Below, in pieces: positions 8,601 to 16,437 of a stretch of DNA of 64,000 bases. The position numbers and the translations under genes are program-made. The DNA is from Conyzicola nivalis_A (lineage in GTDB: Bacteria > Actinomycetota > Actinomycetes > Actinomycetales > Microbacteriaceae): positions 124,001 through 188,000 of the forward strand of contig NZ_JBEPSJ010000002.1 of NCBI RefSeq assembly GCF_040548875.1, read 5' to 3'. The notes beneath the pieces were generated by a model. That model had not been told where the DNA came from. It searched no databases and saw only the letters and a list, made by a program, of their open reading frames with translations. Position 1 is the stretch's first letter; every line of letters begins with the position of its first letter.

Positions 8601-9258
8601 CGGTGAGCGAGCGCTGGTCGGAGACGGAGAACGGTCGGATCTGCTCGAGTTCGTCGCCGAAGAACTCGAGGCGCAGCGGATGCTCGTCGGTGGGAGCGAA
8701 CACGTCGAGGATGCCGCCGCGCACGGCGAACTCGCCGCGGCGGGTGACCATGTCGACGCGCGAGTAGGCGAGGTCGATGAGCTGCTGCGTGATTCCGGGC
8801 AGGCTGTACCCGCGACCGCCGGCGGCGAGGTCGACGGTGGGTGTGTCGATGAGGTTGTCGGCGAGGGGCTGCAGCGCGGCGCGCACGCTGGCGACCACGA
8901 CGATGGGCGTGGTCTTGTCCCATGCGGCGAGGCGGCGCAGGGCGGCGATGCGCTTGCCCACGGTCTCGCTGCTGGGGCTGAGCCGCTCGTGCGGCAGCGT
9001 CTCCCACGCCGGGAACTCGATGATCTCGGCGGTCGGCATGACCGACGAGAGCGACTCGCGCAGGGCCTCGGACTCGCGCCCGGTCGACACGATGGCGAGC
9101 AGCGCCTGCGCGTCAGGACGGCGCGAGAGCAGCCCGGCGATGAGCGGTGCGCGGAGTCCGTCGACGAGCGAGAACTCGGCGTTGCGGGTGGCGTGCGAGA
9201 GTGCTTCCTCGAACGTGGAGGCGCGCGAAAGCGCCGAAATCAAACCTTCGAGTATCAC
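5617..9258 (-). CDS. mfd: Transcription-repair coupling factor Mfd
   Basis: 1213 residues, the usual size for Mfd. It displaces RNA polymerase stalled at DNA lesions and recruits UvrA for strand-specific excision repair. The order is UvrB-like N-terminal domains, an RNA-polymerase-interacting domain (LKTGDFVVHQTHGIGKF, near residue 525), and a superfamily 2 translocase with Walker A GDVGYGKTEVA (near 685), DEEQRFG (near 786) and the motif TATPIPRTL. Beyond these lie motif VI RGRVGRG and the C-terminal autoinhibitory domain. Residues about 443-464 are three copies of TGSGTA encoded by tandem 18-bp repeats, an insertion in a linker ahead of the polymerase-interacting domain. All helicase motifs look intact, so the protein is probably active. 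Confidence 0.97.
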   Translation of the reverse strand: MILEGLISALSRASTFEEALSHATRNAEFSLVDGLRAPLIAGLLSRRPDAQALLAIVSTGRESEALRESLSSVMPTAEIIEFPAWETLPHERLSPSSETVGKRIAALRRLAAWDKTTPIVVVASVRAALQPLADNLIDTPTVDLAAGGRGYSLPGITQQLIDLAYSRVDMVTRRGEFAVRGGILDVFAPTDEHPLRLEFFGDELEQIRPFSVSDQRSLTETVTHAQLPPSRELLLSPAVRQRAREMQHEFPGLAQMLAKISEGIPVDGMESLAPALLDRLVPLTHYLPAEAAVVVLSPEKVATRAVSLVETNQEFLAAAWNAATAGAQAPIDLNAGDFVTLNALRESAGKRAWWTMSSFDSGAVTDALESQVAATLDADDTYVRIDATSVPSFAGQPTGAIDHVEQLLHDGWTVTIVARGQGLVERAVDVLAERELSGRIVEEFPSTGSGTATGSGTATGSGTALEPGVAYALKASAEHGFEIPEIKFALINESEFYGRAVGYDARQVKKLASRRKNVVDPLQLKTGDFVVHQTHGIGKFVELVQREVSSGGRNAVKRSREFLVIEYAPNKRGLPGDKLYVPTDQLDLLSRYVGGEAPNLSKMGGSDWSNAKNKARKAVRDIAVELVKLYSARMASKGHAFPKDTPWQRELEDAFPFAETADQLTTIDEVKADMERPIPMDRLLSGDVGYGKTEVAVRAAFKAVQDGKQVAMIVPTTLLVRQHLETFAERFAGFPVHLRALSRFQTDKESKETIAGLADGTVDVVIGTHRLLSQSIAFKDLGLVIIDEEQRFGVEHKDALKKLKMNVDILAMTATPIPRTLEMAVTGIREMSTLATPPEDRHPILSFVGPYSDKQVSAAIRRELLREGQVFFVHNRVSSINRVAAQLAELVPEARIAIAHGQLPESVLEQVMVDFWERKFDVLVSTTIVETGLDIANANTLIIDRADKYGLSQLHQLRGRVGRGRERAYAYFLYDEMKPLSETAHERLSTIAANNELGAGMQIALRDLEIRGAGNLLGGEQSGHIAGVGFDLYLRMIGEAVSTFRGDVAEGQTELRLELPVDAHIPEEYVESERLRLEAYQKLSTASAPASSPEQIDLVLEELTDRYGEPPEQVANLIAVSRLRRMAVKAGLSEVVAMGGNIRIAGVALADSIQIRLQRMYPGSKYFAANASVAVPMPRINGEPLDDADLIAWTSTLLVAIFGAELADATPAA
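7868..7930. repeat. Three tandem 18-bp repeat units inside mfd
   Basis: The unit GCGGTCCCTGAGCCTGTC is at 7868-7885, 7886-7903 and (one base changed) 7904-7921, followed by GAAGGGAAC. Because the unit is a multiple of three it preserves frame and encodes repeated Gly-Thr-Ala-Thr-Gly-Ser on the minus strand. Confidence 0.95.
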
Positions 9259-9263
9259 CGCTT

Positions 9264-9289
9264 AAGTGTAGGCGGTGCCGCCGACACTT
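9264..9289 (-). terminator. Hairpin between the epimerase gene and mfd
   Basis: Arms AAGTGTAGGCGG and CCGCCGACACTT pair over 12 positions with one mismatch and a 2-base loop, between the stop of the gene at 9335-10279 and the start of mfd. There is no clear U-tract, so a terminator is likely but not certain. The remaining 45 bp of the gap show nothing else. Confidence 0.4.
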
Positions 9290-9334
9290 GGCCGGGCCGA
9301 GCGCTCAGGACCGCGGGCTTCAGGACCGGACGCC

Positions 9335-10279
9335 TCAGGCGGAACCGTGGGCGGCGCCGGAGGCGCGTGACGGGCCGGACTGCACAGCGCGCACCTGGGC
9401 CGCATCCGTCACTTCTGACCAGACGCCCTCACGGTAGGAGCCGTAGGCCGGCGCCCAGCCGAGCTCGGCGCGCGCGCGGGCGTTGGAGACACGCATCGAC
9501 GTGGCGGTGAGCAGCTCGGCCGCGAACGGCGAGGTGCGGCGCATCACCCACGAGGGCAGGCGGGTGGGATCGGGCTGCTGGAACGCGTGGGCGCGCTCGA
9601 ACTGCAGTTCGGTCCACGAGGCGGGGGTGTCGTCGACGACGTTGAAGACGGATCCGGGCTCGGCGTCGAGGGCGGACACGGTGGCGGATGCCGCGTCGTC
9701 GACGTGCACGAAGGGGAGGTCTCTGCGCCAGTCCGATGCCACGACCGCGGCGTCGCCCCGGCCGCGGTAGACGGCGCCGAAGCGCAGTGCCACTCCCCCG
9801 AAGGCGCGCGCCTGCTGCTCGTTGCTCAGGGCGCTGCGCTGGATGACGTCGATGGGTCCGCCGGGCTGTGCGCCGAACGCGGCCTCCTCGTCGAGCACCA
9901 CGTCGTCGAAGTCCTCGAGGCCGTAGCCCGCGAAGTCGGACGCGGCCACAAATCGCGTGGCGCCGGTGGCGCGCGCGGCGGCGATGAGGGCGCTCGTGCC
10001 CTCGGTGCGCAGCCGGTTGATCTGGCGCATCCGCGTGTACCGGCGAGGGATGTGGGCGCGGGCGCTCGTGAGAGCGATGACGGCGTCGAACTCGGCGCCC
10101 TGCAGCGAGGCGAGCAGCGACGGCCGGTCGAGAATGTCGGCGACGACCTCGGGCGCGCCGAGGGCCGTGACGGATCCGCGGGTGCGGGTGATGCCCGTGA
10201 CCGTGTGGCCAGCGCGCGTGAGGAAGGGGAGCAGAGTGCGCCCCAGAACGCCGGAGGCCCCGGCCAGTAATACGCGCAT
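9335..10279 (-). CDS. NAD(P)-dependent epimerase/dehydratase-like (extended SDR) protein
   Basis: About 314 residues from the ATG at 10277-10279; an ATG 12 bp upstream (MVGV) is an alternative. The N-terminal Rossmann motif GASGVLGRTLLPFL binds the dinucleotide. The fold continues with VVADILDRPSL, an ASDFAGYG block where family members have the catalytic serine, and a C-terminal region with FVHVDDAA and VFNVVDDTP typical of atypical or extended SDR proteins. A canonical YxxxK is not clear, as in many atypical SDRs. Substrate unknown. The frame is open far upstream through non-coding sequence; those residues do not resemble the family and were excluded. Confidence 0.75.
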   Translation of the reverse strand: MRVLLAGASGVLGRTLLPFLTRAGHTVTGITRTRGSVTALGAPEVVADILDRPSLLASLQGAEFDAVIALTSARAHIPRRYTRMRQINRLRTEGTSALIAAARATGATRFVAASDFAGYGLEDFDDVVLDEEAAFGAQPGGPIDVIQRSALSNEQQARAFGGVALRFGAVYRGRGDAAVVASDWRRDLPFVHVDDAASATVSALDAEPGSVFNVVDDTPASWTELQFERAHAFQQPDPTRLPSWVMRRTSPFAAELLTATSMRVSNARARAELGWAPAYGSYREGVWSEVTDAAQVRAVQSGPSRASGAAHGSA

Positions 10280-10437
10280 GACACCCACCATAGGTGAGCG
10301 TCGCTGGGAAAACAGTCCCCCTAAGGGATGATCTCGGGAGGCTTGACCGGCGGTGGGTGCAGGGTGCGCGAACGGGCGCAAACGATGGTTGCCAGAGGGC
10401 GGTAGCGGATGCCTCGAGCCGGACTTTGCGGCCGGAA

Positions 10438-10465
10438 CCGAGTCATCTCGCCGAAGCCGCTCGCG
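10438..10465 (+). repeat. GAGTCATCTNGCCGAA repeat, copy 1
   Basis: Sequence CCGAGTCATCTCGCC continuing GAAGCCGCTCGCG lies in the 214-bp gap (10280-10493) between the epimerase and pth genes. A closely similar stretch is at 24066-24094 and a weaker inverted one at 34505-34529. Nothing else was recognised in this gap. Confidence 0.5.
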
Positions 10466-10493
10466 AAGGTGGGCGGCCGCCCCGGCCGCGCGA

Positions 10494-11090
10494 CTACTCG
10501 CCGCTGGGCGCCGTGTGGAAGCGCAACTGCGCCGCGGTGAGACTCTCGCGGGTGACCTGCTCGACCGCGTCCGCGGCATCCGACACCAGGTTCGCGAGCG
10601 TCTTCTTCTCCTCGCCGGAGAAGTCCTTGAGCACGAAGTCCGCGGCGGGCTGGCGTCCGGGAGGGCGGCCGATTCCGATGCGCACACGGACGAAGTCGGG
10701 GCTGCCGATCGCGGCGGCGATGTCGCGCACGCCGTTGTGTCCGCCGTGCCCTCCGCCGATCTTGAGCTTGATCGAGTCGAACGGGATGTCGAGCTCGTCA
10801 TGCAGGACGATGAGGTTCGATACGTCGAGCTTGTAGAAACGCAGGAGGGCCGCGACCGGCCCGCCCGACACGTTCATGTACGTGTTGGGCTTCGCGAGGA
10901 TGAGGCGAGGGCCGGGGCCGCTCAGCCTGCCTTCGGCGACCGTGGCGTTCGTCTTCTGCGACTTGAACGGCGCACCGATTCGGCGCGCCAGTTCGTCGAG
11001 GGCCATCTGGCCCACGTTGTGGCGGTTCCCGGCGTAGCCGGGCCCGGGGTTACCGAGCCCGACTACAAGCCAGGGGTACTCGTCCAGCAG
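10494..11090 (-). CDS. pth: Peptidyl-tRNA hydrolase
   Basis: Releases tRNA from peptidyl-tRNA that drops off the ribosome. The essential N-terminus is encoded upstream of the first ATG/GTG: WLVVGLGNPGPGYAGNRHNVGQM is contiguous in frame (codons from about 11072), including the invariant Asn of GLGNPG and the catalytic His of NRHN. Later family blocks are LILAKPNTYMNVSG, LIVLHDELDIPF and GGHGGHNGVRDI. No ATG, GTG or TTG exists in frame between rplY and this block. The likeliest start is one of two CTG codons at 11085-11090, with AGG at 11097-11099 as a possible ribosome-binding site. From 11090 it is 198 residues, normal for Pth. It directly follows rplY (stop 11102-11104), a common bacterial pairing. 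Confidence 0.92.
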   Translation of the reverse strand: MLDEYPWLVVGLGNPGPGYAGNRHNVGQMALDELARRIGAPFKSQKTNATVAEGRLSGPGPRLILAKPNTYMNVSGGPVAALLRFYKLDVSNLIVLHDELDIPFDSIKLKIGGGHGGHNGVRDIAAAIGSPDFVRVRIGIGRPPGRQPAADFVLKDFSGEEKKTLANLVSDAADAVEQVTRESLTAAQLRFHTAPSGE

Positions 11091-11101
11091 TGACTGCCTG
11101 G

Positions 11102-11713
11102 TTACTCGGCGGCCGGGGCGGCTTCTTCGGCTGCGGGAGCCTCAGCCTCTTCGCCCAGGTCCTGCTCGGCGGCGATGGAGATCGCGACGATGAGGGTGTC
11201 CTCGTCGGTGATGAGCGACGAGCCCTTCGGGAGAACGAGGTCCTTGGCGTGGATCGAGGTGCCGTCTTCTGCGCCCTCGATCGAAACGACGACCGACTCG
11301 GGGATGTTGGTGGCCTCGGCCTCGAGCGAGATGGTGTTCGCGTCCTGGTTGACCGTGGTGCCGGGAGCGGCTTCGCCCTCGAGGTGGATCGGGACGTCGA
11401 TGACGACCTTCTCGCCCTTGCGCACGACGATGAGGTCGATGTGCTCGATGATCTGGCGAACGGGGTCCTTCTGCACGTCCTTGACGAGCGCGAGCTGGAT
11501 CTTGCCCTGGATGTCGAGCTCGAGGATCTGGTTCGACTTGCGCAGGATGAGGCCGACCTCGTGACCCGGGAGGGTCACGTGCTGGGGCTCGGTGCCATGG
11601 CCGTAGATGACGGCGGGGATCTTGCCGACGGCGCGGATCTTGCGAGCCGCACCCTTGCCGAAGCTCTCGCGGAGCTCCGTGACGAGGTGGTTGCTGATTT
11701 CGGCCTGAGCCAT
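11102..11713 (-). CDS. rplY: 50S ribosomal protein L25, long (Ctc) form
   Basis: 203 residues. Binds 5S rRNA in the large ribosomal subunit. The N-terminal L25 domain shows RESFGKGAARKIRAVGKIPAVIYG and HVTLPGHEV; the C-terminal TL5/Ctc domain has DVPIHLEGEAAPGT and continues to a Glu/Ala-rich tail. ATG at 11711-11713 with AGGAGATAA just upstream. It is the first gene of a likely rplY-pth transcript. In many actinobacteria rplY lies close to prs-glmU; here those genes are 12.5 kb away, separated by the sugar-acid locus. The 180-bp gap 11714-11893 holds its promoter region but no recognised site. Confidence 0.95.
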   Translation of the reverse strand: MAQAEISNHLVTELRESFGKGAARKIRAVGKIPAVIYGHGTEPQHVTLPGHEVGLILRKSNQILELDIQGKIQLALVKDVQKDPVRQIIEHIDLIVVRKGEKVVIDVPIHLEGEAAPGTTVNQDANTISLEAEATNIPESVVVSIEGAEDGTSIHAKDLVLPKGSSLITDEDTLIVAISIAAEQDLGEEAEAPAAEEAAPAAE

Positions 11714-11893
11714 GATTTATCTCCTAAAGAAACGCGGCCAGAGGCCCACGTAGATTTTCAACTCGAACGCATATGTCAGCGTGAGGAAGACGTGAGGCCG
11801 AATGGCCGATGCCCGCTCCACCGCGTCGATCACGGAACCGCCTGGGTTCCCTCGCCGAAGTACAACTGATTACTTTACACGAGCCGCCGCAGG

Positions 11894-13132
11894 TCACCAG
11901 TCGTGGACGGTGCCGTCGGCGAGGCGGTTGTAGGGCAGGTACGCGGTCTCGTAGGGGTATCTGCCGGCCTCGTCGACGTCGAGGTCGACGCCGATGCCGG
12001 GCTTGTCCCCGGGGTGGAGCATGCCGTCGGTCCAGGTGAACGACTGCTGGAACACGGCGTTGGTCTTGTCGCCGTGGCGCATGTACTCCTGGATGCCGAA
12101 GTTGTGGATCGCGAGCCCTAAGTGCATGGCGGCGGCCATGCCGACGGGTGAGATGTCGGTGGGCCCGTGCATGCCCGACTTGATCTGGTACTGGGACGCG
12201 TAGTCGAGGATCTTCTTCAGATGGGTGATGCCGCCGGTGTGGGTGACGGCGCTCCTGACGTAGTCGATGAGCTGTTCGCGGATGATCTGCTGGTAGTCCC
12301 ACACGGTGTTGAAGATCTCCCCGATCGCCAGCGGGGTGGTGGTGTGCTGGCGCACCAGGCGCAGCGCCTCCGGGTTCTCCGCCGGGGTGACGTCCTCGAG
12401 CCAGAACAGGTCGTACGGCTCCAGCGACTTGCCGAGCTTCGCTGCCTGGATCGGGGTCATCCGGTGGTGGCCGTCGTGCAGCAGCGGCAGCTCCGGCCCG
12501 AACTCGTTCCTGACCGCCTCGAACACCGTCGGCACATGCCTGAGGTAGCTCCGGGTGTCCCAGTCCTCCTCCGCGGGCCTCGCCCCGCGCTGGGCGGGCT
12601 CGTGGTCGTAGCGCACACCGGTGTTGGCCTCGAAGGTGGCGTTGGAGGCGATGCCGTAGATCGACTTCAGCCCCGGTACCCCGGTCTGCACCCGGATCGC
12701 CCTGTACCCCTGCTCCTGATGCTCCCGCACACTGTCGAACAGCTCCTCGTTGCTCTTGCCCGAGGCGTGCCCGTAGGCGAGCAGCCCGGTGCGCGACGCC
12801 CCGCCGAGCAGCTGGTACAGCGGCATCCCCGCCGCCTTCGCCTTGATGTCCCACAGCGCCACATCCACCGCCGCGATCGCCGCCATCGTCACCGGACCCC
12901 GCCGCCAGTACGCGCTGCGGTACAGGAACTGCCAGGTGTCCTCGATCCGGTGCGCGTCGATACCGATCAAAAGCGGCACCACATGCTCCCGCAGATACGC
13001 CACCACCGAAAGCTCCCGCCCGTTCAACGTCGCGTCCCCCAACCCGGTCAACCCGTCGTCGGTCGTCAGCTTCAAAGTCACGAAATTACGGTCCGGGCTG
13101 GTCACGATGACGTCGGCGGCGATGATCTTCAC
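11894..13132 (-). CDS. manD: D-mannonate dehydratase family protein (enolase superfamily)
   Basis: 412 residues, start GTG at 13130-13132 with AGGAGA upstream. ManD-type enzymes dehydrate D-mannonate (some also D-gluconate) to 2-keto-3-deoxy-D-gluconate. Family blocks are CPGRNFVTLK-like SPDRNFVTLKLTTDDG, GDATLNGRELSV, HRIEDTWQFLYRSAYWRRGPV, DIKAKAAGMPLYQLLGG, HDGHHRMTP, WLEDVTPAENPE, AIGEIFNTVWDYQ and MHGPTDISPVGMAAA. These contain the metal-binding acidic residues and the catalytic His/Tyr positions of the superfamily. It is the last gene of the sugar-acid operon, 41 bp after kdgK. Some ManD homologues, including RspA-like ones, have very low activity, so flux through this enzyme is inferred from context. 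Confidence 0.88.
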   Translation of the reverse strand: MKIIAADVIVTSPDRNFVTLKLTTDDGLTGLGDATLNGRELSVVAYLREHVVPLLIGIDAHRIEDTWQFLYRSAYWRRGPVTMAAIAAVDVALWDIKAKAAGMPLYQLLGGASRTGLLAYGHASGKSNEELFDSVREHQEQGYRAIRVQTGVPGLKSIYGIASNATFEANTGVRYDHEPAQRGARPAEEDWDTRSYLRHVPTVFEAVRNEFGPELPLLHDGHHRMTPIQAAKLGKSLEPYDLFWLEDVTPAENPEALRLVRQHTTTPLAIGEIFNTVWDYQQIIREQLIDYVRSAVTHTGGITHLKKILDYASQYQIKSGMHGPTDISPVGMAAAMHLGLAIHNFGIQEYMRHGDKTNAVFQQSFTWTDGMLHPGDKPGIGVDLDVDEAGRYPYETAYLPYNRLADGTVHDW

Positions 13133-13173
13133 GGGGGTTCTCCTGTAGTTCGGTGTTCGTGTGTCGGATCCGC

Positions 13174-14124
13174 TCAGCGGATCGTGGCTCCGGCCACGTG
13201 GTCGATGAGGTCGAGCTCGTCGCGACGCGGGAGCGACTCCCAGTCGCCCGACGCGCTGACGGCGAAGGCACCGAGAACGGCACCGCGGTCGAGCCGTGCG
13301 GCGAGCGGCAGCCCGTCGAGCAGCGCGGAGAGGTAGCCGGCGGTAAACGCGTCTCCGGCGCCGATGGTGTCGACGACCCGCACCTCGCGCGCGGCGCAGG
13401 CGGCGGTCTCGTCGAGCGTCCAGGCGGATGCGCCGTCGCCGCCGCGGGTGACGACGACCTGCTGGGCGCCGGCGTCGAGCAGGGCGCGCACCGCAGCCTG
13501 CTCGTCGCCGCCTGATTCGGGCGCGACCATGTAGAGCTCGTCGTCGGAGGCGAACACCACGTCGGCGAGCGCGGCCAGCCGGCGCAGAGTGACGGCCGCG
13601 ACATCCCGAGCCCACAGCGCCCCGCGGTAGTTGACGTCGAGACTCACGAGCACGCCCAGCTCGCGCGCCCGGCTCGCCGCCCAGAGCGTGGCCTCGGCGG
13701 CGGAGCGCGAGAGCGCAGGCGTGATGCCGGTGAGGTGGAGCACGCGCGTCGAGGCGTCGAACGAGCCGTCGACGTCGGAGACCGAGACGGCCGATCCGGC
13801 CGAGTTCGCACGGTAGTAGGCGACGCGGGAGATGTCGGCGACCCGGCGCTCGATGAGCAGTAGCCCCGTCGCACGGGCGGGGTCGAGGTTCACCGTCGCG
13901 GTGTCGACACCCTCGGAGCGGAGGGTACGCAGGGCGAACGCCCCCACGTCGTCTGAGCCGAGCCTGCCGCCCCAGCGCACGGAGTGCCCGAGCCTGGCCA
14001 GCCCGATGGCGACGTTGGTCTCGGCGCCGCCGAGCGACATCGACATGGCGCCGCCGTGACGCAGTAGCCCCGCGGCGCGGATCGACCCCATCGTCTCGCC
14101 GAAGGTGACGACATCGAAGCCCAT
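13174..14124 (-). CDS. kdgK: 2-keto-3-deoxygluconate kinase, PfkB family
   Basis: 316 residues. Phosphorylates KDG (or the galacto-epimer) to KDPG/KDPGal with ATP. PfkB signatures are the N-terminal GFDVVTFGETMG, GGAETNVAIGLARLG, and the C-terminal catalytic VVDTIGAGDAFTAGYLSALL with the Asp base. Substrate-binding RVAYYRANSAGS is like KDG kinases. The ATG at 14122-14124 lies one base beyond the stop of eda (14126-14128), so translation is coupled. Its place between a dehydratase and a KDPG aldolase defines the role. A dgoK-type activity on 2-keto-3-deoxygalactonate is equally compatible. Confidence 0.85.
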   Translation of the reverse strand: MGFDVVTFGETMGSIRAAGLLRHGGAMSMSLGGAETNVAIGLARLGHSVRWGGRLGSDDVGAFALRTLRSEGVDTATVNLDPARATGLLLIERRVADISRVAYYRANSAGSAVSVSDVDGSFDASTRVLHLTGITPALSRSAAEATLWAASRARELGVLVSLDVNYRGALWARDVAAVTLRRLAALADVVFASDDELYMVAPESGGDEQAAVRALLDAGAQQVVVTRGGDGASAWTLDETAACAAREVRVVDTIGAGDAFTAGYLSALLDGLPLAARLDRGAVLGAFAVSASGDWESLPRRDELDLIDHVAGATIR

Positions 14125-14125
14125 G

Positions 14126-14764
14126 TCAGCGTCCGCGCCAGGGTGCCGCCGCGGCCTGGAACTCCCGCGCACGCTCGCGCAGTGCACCGAGGTCGCCGCC
14201 GGACGGCGCGTCGCCGAGCAGCGGGGAGCCGAGTCCCACCGCGATCGCGCCGACGGTGAAGTACTCCTCGACCGCGGCGACGTCCACGCCTCCGACAGCC
14301 ACGAACGGCACGTCGGGCAACGGGTCGCGCAGCGCCTTCAGATACGACGGCCCGCCGATCGACGCGGGGAACAGCTTGATAGCGGTCGCGCCCTGCAGCA
14401 TCGCGCTCACGCTCTCGGTCGGGGTCAGCGCCCCCGCGATCACCGGAAACCCGAGTCGGGCGCTCTCGGCGACGCTGGCCGCGACCGCCGGGGTGACGGC
14501 GAAGGAGGCCCCGGTGTCGCGCACCCGCCGAACGTCGTCGACGGTGAGCACCGTGCCCGCGCCGATGTGCACGTCGGCCGGCGCCTCGCGAACCACCCGC
14601 GCGATCACGTCGAGCGCGTTCTCGGTGTTGAGCGACACCTCCAGATAGCGGAATCCCTCGTCGATGAGTGTCAGGGCCGAGGCGACGGATGCTTCGGCGT
14701 TCTGCCCTCGGATGATGGCGAGCAGGCGGTCCGCCGCCAATCCGTCGAGAAAGCTCTGTGTCAT
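14126..14764 (-). CDS. eda: 2-dehydro-3-deoxy-phosphogluconate/galactonate aldolase
   Basis: 212 residues. Class I aldolase splitting KDPG (or KDPGal) into pyruvate and glyceraldehyde 3-phosphate. Visible are LLAIIRG near the N-terminus, the Glu-bearing YLEVSLNTENAL, IGAGTVLTVDDV, the Schiff-base lysine in AIKLFPAS, and phosphate-binding VAVGGVD. The start ATG at 14762-14764 was chosen, with MVTTDM a longer alternative. It sits 8 bp after dgoD and one base before kdgK. Together dehydratases, kinase and aldolase form a complete aldonate-to-triose route. Confidence 0.9.
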   Translation of the reverse strand: MTQSFLDGLAADRLLAIIRGQNAEASVASALTLIDEGFRYLEVSLNTENALDVIARVVREAPADVHIGAGTVLTVDDVRRVRDTGASFAVTPAVAASVAESARLGFPVIAGALTPTESVSAMLQGATAIKLFPASIGGPSYLKALRDPLPDVPFVAVGGVDVAAVEEYFTVGAIAVGLGSPLLGDAPSGGDLGALRERAREFQAAAAPWRGR

Positions 14765-14772
14765 GTCAGTGG

Positions 14773-15918
14773 TTACCATTCTGCGAAGGAGCCGTCGGAG
14801 TGACGCCACACGGGGGTACGCCAGGCGTTGCCCAGCAGGTCGGCCGCGCGAACGGCGGCCTCGTCGACCTCGATGCCGAGGCCGGGCGCCGTGAGCAGCT
14901 CGAAGTGCCCGTCGACGAACGCCAGCGGCTCGGTGTCGACGACGTAGTCGAGCACCTCGGCACCCTTGTTGTAGTGGATGCCGATGCTCTGCTCCTGGAT
15001 CAGGTAGTTCGGCGTCGAGAAGCCGACCTGCAGGCAGGCGGCGAGCGCGATCGGGCCGAGCGGGCAGTGCGGTGCGAGCTGCACGTCGAAGACCTCGGCG
15101 AGCGCCGCGATGCGCTTCACCTCGGAGATGCCTCCGGCGTGCGACAGGTCGGGCTGCGCGATGGCGACGCCGGCCTGCAGCACCGGCAAGAACTCCTGCC
15201 GGCTGTACAGCCGCTCGCCCGTGGCCACCGGGATCGTGGTGGAGCGCACGAAGTCGCCGATGAGGTGCGAGTTCTCGGGCACGACCGGTTCTTCGAGGAA
15301 GAACGGGTGGAACGGCTCGAGCAGCGGCGCCACCCGGCGGGCGCTCGCGAGGGTGAACCGCCCGTGGAAGTCGACGGCGACGTCGCGGTCGGTGCCGAGC
15401 ACGTCGCGGGCCGCGGCGACCCGCTGCACGACGGCGTCGATCTCCGACACGCTGCCATTGCGGGTCATCCGCCCGCTCGCGTTCATCTTCACCGCGGTGA
15501 GGCCGACGGCCATCTGCTCGGCGATGTGGTCGCGCACCTCGTTGGGGTCGTCGCCGCCCACCCAGCCGTAGGCGCGGATGCGGTCGCGCACCGCGCCGCC
15601 CAGCAGACGGTGCACGGGAACGCCGAGCGCCTTGCCCGCGATGTCCCACAGGGCCTGGTCGATGCCGGAGACGGCGCTCGCGAGCACCGCTCCCCCGCGG
15701 TAGAAGCCGCCCTTGGTGAGCACCTGCCAGTGGTCCTCGATACGCGACGGGTCTTTGCCCACCAGGTATTCGGCGAACTGCGCGATGGCGGTGCGCACGA
15801 TGCCCGAGTTTCCCTCGAGCGAGCCCTCGCCCCAGCCCACGATCCCGTCGTCGGTCTCGATGCGCACGAACAGCCAGCGCGGTGCGACCGCGAACGTCTC
15901 GACCGTTCTAATGAGCAT
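14773..15918 (-). CDS. dgoD: D-galactonate dehydratase
   Basis: 381 residues, enolase superfamily (mandelate racemase-like). Converts D-galactonate to 2-keto-3-deoxy-D-galactonate. Strong DgoD blocks are APRWLFVRIETDDGIVGWGE, GKDPSRIEDHWQVL, GIDQALWDIAGKALGVPV, YGWVGGDDP, DFHGRFT, FFLEEPVVPE, QPDLSHAGGI, APHCPLGPIALAACLQ and the C-terminal IGIHYNKGAE. Metal ligands (Asp of DFHGR, Glu of EEPV, Glu of ATGERL) and the catalytic His residues are present. It overlaps gntK by 11 bp, an operon sign. The substrate assignment rests on these blocks; a related aldonate dehydratase is a minor alternative. Confidence 0.92.
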   Translation of the reverse strand: MLIRTVETFAVAPRWLFVRIETDDGIVGWGEGSLEGNSGIVRTAIAQFAEYLVGKDPSRIEDHWQVLTKGGFYRGGAVLASAVSGIDQALWDIAGKALGVPVHRLLGGAVRDRIRAYGWVGGDDPNEVRDHIAEQMAVGLTAVKMNASGRMTRNGSVSEIDAVVQRVAAARDVLGTDRDVAVDFHGRFTLASARRVAPLLEPFHPFFLEEPVVPENSHLIGDFVRSTTIPVATGERLYSRQEFLPVLQAGVAIAQPDLSHAGGISEVKRIAALAEVFDVQLAPHCPLGPIALAACLQVGFSTPNYLIQEQSIGIHYNKGAEVLDYVVDTEPLAFVDGHFELLTAPGLGIEVDEAAVRAADLLGNAWRTPVWRHSDGSFAEW

Positions 15919-16432
15919 GACGCTCGGCCTTCGTGTCGAGCATCGCGACGACGGCGTCGATGATCTCGTCGGGCGACAGGGCGATGTCGACGGCGACGCC
16001 GAGCTCGTCTGCCTGCAGCGGCTCGAGCGTGTCGAACTGCGACCTCAGCAGCCCCGCGGGCATGAACTCGTGCTGTCTGGCTCCGATGCGGGCGGAGATC
16101 AGCTCGATCGAGCCCTCGGGGTAGACCACGAACAGGTCGGGGGCGTGCTCGCGCAGCAGATCCCGGTAGGAGCGCTTGAGCGCGGAGCAGGCGACGACGA
16201 TGCCGGTGTCGCCGTTCTCGGCGAGCACGTGACCGACGGAGTTCAGCCACGGAACCCGTGCCTCGTCCGTCAGGGCGTTGCCCGCCGCCATCGTCGCAAC
16301 GTTCTCGGGCGAATGCAGCCGGTCGCCGTCGACGAACGCGACGCCGAGCCTGCCCGCGAGCAACGTGCCGATGGTCGACTTGCCCGCGCCCTGCACGCCC
16401 ATGACGACGATGGGCGGAATGGTGGTGCTCAT
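15908..16432 (-). CDS. gntK: Gluconokinase, GntK type
   Basis: 174 residues, a P-loop kinase converting D-gluconate to 6-phosphogluconate. Walker A GVQGAGKSTIG is at residues about 12-22, followed by FVDGDRLHSPENVATMAAGNALTDEAR, WLNSVG, and VVACSALKRSYRDLLR, all gluconokinase hallmarks. The product can enter the pentose phosphate pathway through gnd (20635-22092). It starts 5 bp after the permease gene stop and overlaps dgoD. Confidence 0.93.
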   Translation of the reverse strand: MSTTIPPIVVMGVQGAGKSTIGTLLAGRLGVAFVDGDRLHSPENVATMAAGNALTDEARVPWLNSVGHVLAENGDTGIVVACSALKRSYRDLLREHAPDLFVVYPEGSIELISARIGARQHEFMPAGLLRSQFDTLEPLQADELGVAVDIALSPDEIIDAVVAMLDTKAERHAH

Positions 16433-16437
16433 AGCGG

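Noticed and set aside
5617..9258. Long open frames on the plus strand opposite mfd
   Set aside because: At this GC content antisense frames stay open by chance; their translations are Arg/Gly/Glu-rich without family motifs, while the minus strand gives a complete Mfd.
10280..10493. A longer N-terminus for the epimerase reaching 10801
   Set aside because: The extra residues are encoded antisense to pth and by intergenic DNA; the SDR Rossmann motif begins directly at the ATG 10277-10279.
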